Shown: positions 1 through 4,777 of the stretch, in pieces
How positions within the stretch are numbered: the stretch's first letter is position 1
Layout: every line of letters begins with the position of its first letter
Made by a program: the position numbers and the translations under genes
The notes under the pieces: generated by a model
Databases searched by the model: none
Told to the model about the DNA's origin: nothing
Seen by the model: the letters and a program-made list of their open reading frames with translations, nothing else
Assembly (NCBI GenBank): GCA_023398955.1
Contig: JAEWRL010000093.1
Coordinates: 1 to 9,872, forward strand
Reading direction: 5' to 3'
DNA from: Pseudomonadota bacterium
GTDB taxonomy: Bacteria > Myxococcota_A > Polyangia > Polyangiales > Polyangiaceae
Length of the DNA stretch: 9,872 nt

Positions 1-462
1 CGAGCTTTTCATGAGCCAGTTCCATGCTCAGCTATCGGCCAGCGCTGGCCCCCGCGTTGCTAGCTTTTTCGGGCACGGGCACGGGCACGTTTACGGAAGA
101 GCCAACCGCATTCAGGGACAGGCCCTAGTCCGCGCTCGGCCATCGAGAGCGCCGAGCCAGCCGCCGCGCGATCGCTGGAGCTGCCGCGGAGTGTTCGTCG
201 ACGCAGCTCCAGCTTGGCGACAGGAGCCTGCGGGCATGGCCCGAGACCTGTGTGCCAGCGCGCAAGTCTGCTCAGGCCTGCCCCGATTTGCTGCTCAGCC
301 CCTGCCTGCTGCCCTTCTCCGGCATGCCCCTTGCCCGGGGCCGCTGCGCCTGGCTTCCGCGCCCAAGATGCAGTATCCCTGTTCTGGGACCTCTTACTTT
401 CTGGTTCCCTGGCTCGTCCGTTTCCTGGCCGGTTCGGGGGCCACTCATCGGCACGGAGCACC
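1..462. other. Upstream region with no supportable gene
   Basis: Long open frames cross this stretch on both strands, but none gives a recognisable protein. They are what high-GC sequence next to a Gly-rich coding region produces. The plus-strand frame that continues into the mannanase is open from 214, but its translation before 463 is a Cys/Pro/Ala-rich string with no domain, and a proper lipoprotein signal peptide begins at 463. A hexamer GGGCAC occurs three times in tandem at 71-88. The pyrimidine-rich part around 280-345 and the slightly AT-richer part around 375-420 are where a promoter for the downstream gene would be expected. Confidence 0.6.
321..334 (+). promoter_or_regulatory. Possible sigma-54 (-24/-12) promoter element
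   Basis: The sequence GGCATGCCCCTTGC has the GG-N10-GC spacing of sigma-54 promoters. It keeps GGCA at the -24 block and TTGC at the -12 block. The usual T before GG and the W after TTGC are not matched. Transcription would start near 346, leaving a leader of about 117 nt before the mannanase ATG at 463. Myxobacteria use sigma-54 widely, but GG-N10-GC also arises by chance in GC-rich DNA, so this is only a candidate. Confidence 0.22.
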
Positions 463-2040
463 ATGCGACTCAACCAGACGGCGATCCTGGGTGGCGGACT
501 CATTCTCACCTTGTTCGTCGCGGGCTGCGGCGGTTCGGGTACGGACGACAACGGCACCCCCATGGCAGGGGCGACGAGCCTCGGCGGCGCTGTCGGCACG
601 GGCGGGGTCAGCGCCTCGGGTGGGGTCAGCACCTCGGGTGGCGCGAGCAGCGGTGGCGCCTCTGCTGCGGCCGGAGGCAGCACCAGCACCGGTGGCAGCA
701 CGACTTCCGGTGGGGCGCCAGCGGCCGGAGGGACACAGGCCACGGGGGGCGCTCCGATCAGTGGCGGTGGCCCGAGCATGGGAGGCGCGAGCGCCGGTGG
801 CAGCAGCGTCGGTGGCAGCAGCGCCGGCGGCACGGCGGGTGGTGGCGGAATTGGCACGAACGGTGGCGCCACGAGCGCGGGGGGCAATGAGCAAACGGGT
901 GGCGCTGCCGGAAGCGGCACGGGTGGGGGTGGCACCATCATCACCCACGAGGGGCGCGATTTTGGGGACGGGGAGTGCCGTCCCCTCTGTGTGGATGCCG
1001 GCTCCGATCCCGACGGCGATGGTTGGGGTTGGGAAGAGCAGACGTCGTGCGTCGTCGTGGGCTCCGACCCGTACAACTCGGGTGCCAGCTGCACCATCGA
1101 ACAGGTCGTGCTGCGCCCCGTCGGCGGCGGAGAGTGCCCAGCTCCCGTGAATCCGAACGCCTCGACGCAGGCGAGGAACCTGCTGTGCTACCTGTACGAG
1201 ATCTACGGGAGCTACGTCCTTTCGGGGCAGCAGGAGACCAGCTGGGATGCGGATCCTGCCGAAGACGTGCAGTGGATAACCGACACTACGGGAGAGCACC
1301 CTGCCGTCCTCGGGGGCGATTACCTCTACCCGAACGGCACTACGGACCGCGCCATCGCTTGGGCCCAGGCTGGCGGCATCACGATGCTCCGCTATCACAT
1401 GGGGGCTCCGCCTTTGGCCGATACTTACGAGAACTCCCAGCAGGCGGTGAGCAGTGGAATCAGCTCCGTGCTCGAGCAGGGGACCCCAGAGCATACCTCG
1501 TTCCTCGAGAAGCTCGACTACGCCGCGGCCGAGCTGCAGCGGCTCGAGGACGCAAACGTCCCCGTGCTGTGGGCGCCCTTCCACGAAGCGAGCGGCGATT
1601 GGTTCTGGTGGGGCATGGACGACGGGGCCTACGTGGTGGAGCTCTGGAACTTCACCTACGACTACCTCACCAACACGAAGGGCCTCGATAACCTGATTTG
1701 GCTCTTCCCCTTCGCAGGCGCCATCAACGAGGTGGTCTACCCGGGCAGGGCGACAGTGGATCTGGCGGGGCCCGACACCTACGACACCAACCAGCCCTTC
1801 GCGGGTCTCTTCAACCGCACGGTGGAGCTCGTGGGGCAGAGCCTCCCCATCCCGCTTCACGAGAACGGGATGGCCGTCGATCCCAACGTGATGTTCCAGG
1901 AGCAGACAGCCCCGTGGGTGCTGTTCAACATCTGGGCGACCTATCAGAATGATGGCACCCACAACACGGTGGACGGCATCCAGACGGCCTACTCGAGCCA
2001 ATTCACGATCAACCGCGACGACCTCCCGAGCTTCGACTGA
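463..2040 (+). CDS. GH26 family beta-mannanase-like lipoprotein
   Basis: 525-residue predicted secreted lipoprotein. The start at 463 is chosen because it gives a short basic N-terminus, a hydrophobic stretch and a lipobox FVAGC with Cys22; GGAG lies 4 nt upstream (455-458). Residues ~36-160 are a Gly/Ser/Thr/Ala linker. Residues 172-196 contain paired Cys and a DPDGDGWGWEEQTSC segment resembling the GWGWE..SC core of CBM10-type or related small modules in plant-cell-wall enzymes. The catalytic domain spans ~232-525. It starts with YVLSGQQET, has WAPFHEASGDWFWWG with Glu375 as likely acid/base, and IPLHENG with Glu467 as likely nucleophile, the GH26 arrangement. By family it should hydrolyse internal beta-1,4-mannosidic bonds of mannans, probably at the outer membrane or cell surface. 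Other GH26 specificities (exo-mannanase, beta-1,3-xylanase, mixed-linkage glucanase) are not excluded. Confidence 0.85.
   Translation: MRLNQTAILGGGLILTLFVAGCGGSGTDDNGTPMAGATSLGGAVGTGGVSASGGVSTSGGASSGGASAAAGGSTSTGGSTTSGGAPAAGGTQATGGAPISGGGPSMGGASAGGSSVGGSSAGGTAGGGGIGTNGGATSAGGNEQTGGAAGSGTGGGGTIITHEGRDFGDGECRPLCVDAGSDPDGDGWGWEEQTSCVVVGSDPYNSGASCTIEQVVLRPVGGGECPAPVNPNASTQARNLLCYLYEIYGSYVLSGQQETSWDADPAEDVQWITDTTGEHPAVLGGDYLYPNGTTDRAIAWAQAGGITMLRYHMGAPPLADTYENSQQAVSSGISSVLEQGTPEHTSFLEKLDYAAAELQRLEDANVPVLWAPFHEASGDWFWWGMDDGAYVVELWNFTYDYLTNTKGLDNLIWLFPFAGAINEVVYPGRATVDLAGPDTYDTNQPFAGLFNRTVELVGQSLPIPLHENGMAVDPNVMFQEQTAPWVLFNIWATYQNDGTHNTVDGIQTAYSSQFTINRDDLPSFD
568..945 (+). repeat. Low-complexity GG-(S/T/A) linker repeats in the mannanase gene
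   Basis: Degenerate GGTGGC-type units encode recurring GG[AST]xx[AST] blocks over about 125 residues. The clearest tandem copies are the 15-nt units at 796-810 and 811-825, which differ by one base near the end (GTC versus GCC). Such linkers are common between the lipid anchor and the catalytic domain of myxobacterial surface lipoproteins. They probably hold the enzyme away from the membrane. Copy number is likely to vary between strains because of the repeat structure. Confidence 0.75.
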
Positions 2041-2124
2041 GCTGGTGGCGGCGCGTCACCCGGCGAGCCTCGCGCCCGGGGGGCGTCGTATGCCTCCTCG
2101 CGCCGCTCCGAGCACTTGTTCCGT

Positions 2125-2646
2125 ATGACGAAGAGAAGCTGGATTCTCCTGGCTTGCGCAGGGCTCGCCGCAGGGGGTGGGGCGCTGCTCTGCTCGAAGG
2201 GGGAGCCGAGCAGGACGCCTACGGTCGGGGAAGCCCCGCCAGCGTCCGTCTCACTGCCCGGGAAGGAGCAGGCTAACCAGCAGGAGGCGCTCCGTGCGCA
2301 TCCCGCGACACCGAGGAGCATCCCCGAGCGCGCCGCCGCTGTGAGGGACGGGGGCACGCCGTCACCCTCGCCCCCGGACATCTTGAGGGACGATCCAGCG
2401 TTGACCTCCCGGTTAGCGGCCTTGCGCAAGACCGATCCAGAGCTCGCGCTGGAGATGACGCGCGTCGTGCTGGAGAGGGATCCCGAGAGTCAGGAAGTGC
2501 CGCAGCGTACCTGGATCGCGATTCGTGCCCTCGTCGACCTGGGTCGTCGGGCGGAAGCCAAGGACGAGGCGCGCGCGCTCGTGCGCAAGTACCCGAAGGA
2601 CCGCTGGGCTCAGGACGCAGAGCGCCATCTGCTCGTGCATCCTTGA
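2125..2646 (+). CDS. Small exported protein with TPR-like C-terminus, function unknown
   Basis: 173 residues from the ATG at 2125; a TTG at 2116 would add three residues. Neither start has a clear Shine-Dalgarno sequence. The N-terminus is a Lys/Arg pair followed by a hydrophobic, Gly/Ala-rich segment (residues 5-22) ending in LLCS. This suggests a signal anchor or an atypical lipoprotein signal, since the residues before Cys23 do not fit a standard lipobox. Residues 24-89 are Pro/Ala/Glu-rich and look disordered. Residues 90-173 are predicted helical and read like paired helices of a tetratricopeptide fold, ending with RKYPKDRWAQDAERHLL, the style of BamD/YbgF-like repeats. The gene follows the mannanase by 84 nt on the same strand and may be co-transcribed. 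I do not recognise the family. A scaffolding or envelope role is an inference. Confidence 0.65.
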   Translation: MTKRSWILLACAGLAAGGGALLCSKGEPSRTPTVGEAPPASVSLPGKEQANQQEALRAHPATPRSIPERAAAVRDGGTPSPSPPDILRDDPALTSRLAALRKTDPELALEMTRVVLERDPESQEVPQRTWIAIRALVDLGRRAEAKDEARALVRKYPKDRWAQDAERHLLVHP

Positions 2647-2662
2647 TGCGACGCAGACCATC

Positions 2663-2683
2663 GCGGTGACCTTCGGGTCACGC
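2663..2683 (+). terminator. UUCG-capped hairpin, possible terminator
   Basis: Seventeen nt after the stop of the TPR-like gene, GTGACC-TTCG-GGTCAC forms a perfect 6-bp stem (2666-2671 with 2676-2681) closed by a C(UUCG)G tetraloop. The stem gains two more pairs (2663-2664 with 2682-2683) across a one-base bulge at 2665. The position and stable tetraloop suit a transcription terminator or RNA 3' end. The following bases (CCCTTGCT) are not a true U-tract, so efficiency is doubtful. Confidence 0.4.
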
Positions 2684-2713
2684 CCTTGCTGGCGACGGAA
2701 CGCTCCCTAGGTG

Positions 2714-2733
2714 ATCGGGACCCGGGTTCCGAT
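2714..2733. promoter_or_regulatory. 20-bp near-perfect palindrome, candidate operator
   Basis: ATCGGGACCCGGGTTCCGAT is symmetric at 9 of 10 base pairs; the only exception is a G/T opposition. It lies 44 nt upstream of the VOC gene start. The size and symmetry match a site for a dimeric helix-turn-helix repressor. It could also act as an RNA hairpin, but with no loop it suits DNA binding better. No cognate regulator can be named from the sequence. Confidence 0.38.
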
Positions 2734-2754
2734 TCGCTGCATCAAGAGCCAAGC

Positions 2755-2777
2755 GAGGTTCCCGGGGTTGGAGCCTC
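2755..2777 (+). promoter_or_regulatory. Hairpin sequestering the VOC gene ribosome binding site
   Basis: GAGGTTCC (2755-2762) can pair with GGAGCCTC (2770-2777) over 8 bp with one G-U wobble and a 7-nt loop. The 3' arm contains the GGAG Shine-Dalgarno (2770-2773) and ends directly against the ATG at 2778. Folding would therefore hide the ribosome binding site. No known riboswitch consensus is visible. An RNA thermometer or protein-controlled switch would be inference. Confidence 0.35.
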
Positions 2778-3548
2778 ATGTCCAGAATCGAAAAACACCC
2801 GAGCGGCAGCCCTTGTTGGTTCGATCTCATGACGCAAGGGGGAGACGCCGCGAGGGCGTTCTACGCATCCCTTTTCGGATGGGAGATCACGCCAGGGGAT
2901 CCCGAAATGGGGAACTACTCAATGGCTCTGCTCGACGGCGAGCCCGTCGCAGGCATCGGCGAACCCCCGGGTGACGCCGCATCGCCCGCTGTGTGGTCCG
3001 TCTACTTCGCCACGGAGGACATCGAGCGCAGCTGCTCCCTCGTGAAGGAAAACGGCGGTCAGGTGCTCGTGCCACCGATGGTCATCCCGGACGCAGGCAC
3101 CATGGCCGTTTGCGCGGACGCGAGCGGTGCCGTCTTCGGGCTGTGGCAGATGGCGGGCCATGCCGGGTCCGCCTGGACTGGCAAACCGGGGACGATGGCC
3201 TGGTGTGAAGTCAACGCCCGGGACGCGGACGACGCCAAATCCTTCTACGAGGCAGTGCTCGGCCTCCGCGGGGAGCGGATGGACATGCCCATGACGACCT
3301 ATTACACCCTGAGCGACAGCGAGCCACGCGCAGGCATCCTGCAGATGACGGCGGAGTGGGGCGATATGCCGCCGCATTGGATGATCTATTTCGCGGTGGC
3401 CGATGCGGACGCGGCCGCGAAGCAAGTGGAGGCGCTGGGCGGCCGCGTTGCCCACGGCCCCTTCGACTCCCCCTATGGGCGCATCGTTGTTGTCGCTGAC
3501 GGCCAAGGTGCAACCTTCTCTCTCGTCGAGGTGACTGAGAGTCGTTGA
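2778..3548 (+). CDS. Two-domain VOC (glyoxalase/bleomycin-resistance fold) protein, Rv0577-like
   Basis: 256 residues, with two tandem vicinal-oxygen-chelate halves at about 8-125 and 135-254. Each opens with the same pattern: W-F-D-L...A-R-A-FYASLFGWE in the first half and W-C-E-V...A-K-S-FYEAVLGLR in the second. Each ends with a GAxFxLW or GATFSLVE strand. From memory, the arrangement, length and motifs (for example YFAVxDADAAA and DAGxMAV) match Mycobacterium tuberculosis Rv0577/CFP32 and actinobacterial relatives annotated as glyoxalase or hydroxylase. Catalysis and substrate of this subgroup are not settled, and I cannot assign metal ligands with confidence. No signal peptide is seen, so it should be cytoplasmic. 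The ATG at 2778 has GGAG four nt upstream. The gene converges on the AraC-type regulator; the shared intergenic gap is 96 nt. Confidence 0.85.
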   Translation: MSRIEKHPSGSPCWFDLMTQGGDAARAFYASLFGWEITPGDPEMGNYSMALLDGEPVAGIGEPPGDAASPAVWSVYFATEDIERSCSLVKENGGQVLVPPMVIPDAGTMAVCADASGAVFGLWQMAGHAGSAWTGKPGTMAWCEVNARDADDAKSFYEAVLGLRGERMDMPMTTYYTLSDSEPRAGILQMTAEWGDMPPHWMIYFAVADADAAAKQVEALGGRVAHGPFDSPYGRIVVVADGQGATFSLVEVTESR

Positions 3549-3583
3549 GGTCCGCACGTCCGGTGCGACGAGGGGGAGGGCGC

Positions 3584-3606
3584 CGCCGGTCCCCCACGAA
3601 CCGGCG
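3584..3606. terminator. Weak inverted repeat between convergent genes
   Basis: CGCCGGT (3584-3590) and ACCGGCG (3600-3606) form a perfect 7-bp stem with a 9-nt loop. It sits between the convergent stops of the VOC gene (3548) and the AraC-type gene (3645). It could end transcription from either side. There is no U-tract on either strand, and GC-rich sequence makes such stems by chance. Confidence 0.25.
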
Positions 3607-3644
3607 CCAACCTCCCGCGGGAGTCGTAGCCGCCCCTATGGCTT

Positions 3645-4733
3645 TCAACGGTTCGCCGTCTCCGCTCCTCCGTTCTGACGTCGGTACTCACCCGGAGCTC
3701 GGCCTGTCCAGCGCTTGAAAGCGCGGCAGAAGGGCGCTGCCTCGGAGAACCCCAGCATGTACGCGACATCCGAGATAGAGAGATCGGGTCGCCTGAGATA
3801 GTGTGTGGCGAGCTCCTGGCGCAGCTCGTCCACCATCTGCTTCAGGGATGTGTTCTCGTCCTTCAGAGAGCGCTGCAGACTGCGCTCGCTCATGCCGAGC
3901 CGCTTGGCGACGCTGTCGAGGGCGACTTCGCCGTCTTGCAGCCCCCGCGCGAGGAGCTCCCGCACCTGGCTTCCTATCAGCCCCAGGGCGGGCAAGGCTG
4001 CGAGGGCTTCGTTCGCATAGCGGTCCAGGAGCTCAGCGAGGCCCGCGTCGGCGAGGTGGGAGGGGCGGTCCAGCAGCGAGGCTTCGAAGCGAAAGGCGTT
4101 GCGGTCTGCGCCGAGCGTGATGGGGACGCGGAAGTAGTCCTCGAGCTCCAAGAGCCCTGCTAGCTCGCTGTGGCGGATGCGTACCTCGAGGGGAGTGAAG
4201 GCGGGGTCGGTCCATAGACGCAGGTGCTTGACGACTACGGCGAGGGCGAAGACCGTGTCCTGCTGGCACGCAGCGGCGGCGGCGTCTGCCGGGGTAAACC
4301 GCCACCACACGTGCTGGCCCTCGCGATCGAGGGAGTAGGCGCCGCCGTCCGTGATGAGGCGAAAGTAGCGGATCACGCGCGTTGCGGCGTCGCCAACGGT
4401 TGGGCTGGCCGCCACGACGTAGCTGAAGACGTCGAAGCTCTCCCGCGAGATGTGCTGCGTCGCACGGAGGGCGACCACTGGATCGTCGAGGAGCTCCGCG
4501 GCGAGCTCCCAGAGGGGCAGCATCAGCCGCGCCACGGGGAGGCGGGCGTCCCTGTCGAGAAGCATGTCCGGCGGGATCCCGAGACGCTTTGCTACCACCG
4601 GCAGGTCGATACCCGCTGCGCGCAAGGTCAAGAGCACCGGGCCAGCCGCCCGTACGCTGCATGTAGGTTCTGAAGGCACGGGCCGACAATAGCAGTTGGC
4701 GCGGGAGGTCAGGGATCTGGCGTCGCGAGTCAT
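3645..4733 (-). CDS. AraC-family transcriptional regulator with Arabinose_bd-type N-terminal domain
   Basis: 362 residues from the ATG at 4733. Residues ~38-225 match the N-terminal ligand-binding domain (PF12625 type) of AraC regulators such as OruR: LRAAGID..VVAKRLGIPPDMLL..D.RLPV, then ISRESFDVFSYVVAASPTVGDA. Residues ~270-352 are the AraC DNA-binding domain. The first helix-turn-helix is near LDSVAKRLGMSERSLQRSL and the second near ISDVAYMLGFSEAAPFCRAFKRW, followed by the usual G-x-x-P-x-x-YR ending. The start is uncertain. A GTG at 4679 would give 344 residues beginning MPSEPTCSVRAAGPVLL, closer to family norms, and the 18 extra residues look non-conserved. Neither start has a visible Shine-Dalgarno. 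The gene is divergent from the TonB receptor operon and convergent with the VOC gene. The divergent operon is the likelier target, by layout only. Confidence 0.88.
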   Translation of the reverse strand: MTRDARSLTSRANCYCRPVPSEPTCSVRAAGPVLLTLRAAGIDLPVVAKRLGIPPDMLLDRDARLPVARLMLPLWELAAELLDDPVVALRATQHISRESFDVFSYVVAASPTVGDAATRVIRYFRLITDGGAYSLDREGQHVWWRFTPADAAAAACQQDTVFALAVVVKHLRLWTDPAFTPLEVRIRHSELAGLLELEDYFRVPITLGADRNAFRFEASLLDRPSHLADAGLAELLDRYANEALAALPALGLIGSQVRELLARGLQDGEVALDSVAKRLGMSERSLQRSLKDENTSLKQMVDELRQELATHYLRRPDLSISDVAYMLGFSEAAPFCRAFKRWTGRAPGEYRRQNGGAETANR

Positions 4734-4777
4734 TGCGGCGGGTGGTGGAGCGGTCCATCCTCCGCGCCGCTATTCCA
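4680..4777. promoter_or_regulatory. Divergent promoter region between regulator and receptor genes
   Basis: This short region must hold the receptor promoter and, if the regulator starts at GTG 4679, the regulator promoter too. An inverted repeat GCGGCG (4735-4740) / CGCCGC (4765-4770) encloses a second, shorter one, GGAG (4747-4750) / CTCC (4760-4763). Both lie just before the receptor ATG at 4778 and could be an operator or a leader hairpin. A TATTGT (minus strand, 4691-4686) resembles a -10 box for the regulator, but I find no matching -35. No consensus promoter can be called with confidence. Confidence 0.35.

Noticed and set aside
71..88. Three tandem GGGCAC hexamers as a functional repeat
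   Set aside because: It is too short and isolated. No other copies or associated gene are seen nearby.
214..462. In-frame upstream extension of the mannanase gene
   Set aside because: The translation is low-quality Cys/Pro-rich sequence. A lipoprotein signal with lipobox and a GGAG site supports the start at 463.
60..1097. Long minus-strand Pro-rich open frame
   Set aside because: It is the antisense of the Gly-rich linker of the mannanase lipoprotein (GGN codons read as Pro-type codons in reverse) and contains no recognisable domain.
445..2001. Second long minus-strand open frame across the mannanase gene
   Set aside because: It is an antisense shadow. The plus strand has a complete catalytic domain with both active-site glutamates.
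2073..2085. CGCCC/GGGCG hairpin after the mannanase gene as a terminator
   Set aside because: It has only five pairs around a GGG loop, no U-tract, and is expected by chance in G-rich sequence.
2723..2736. tRNA T-arm-like sequence (GGGTTCCGATTC)
   Set aside because: It has an extra base relative to a T-loop, no acceptor or anticodon arms fold around it, and it lies within the 20-bp palindrome and its flank.
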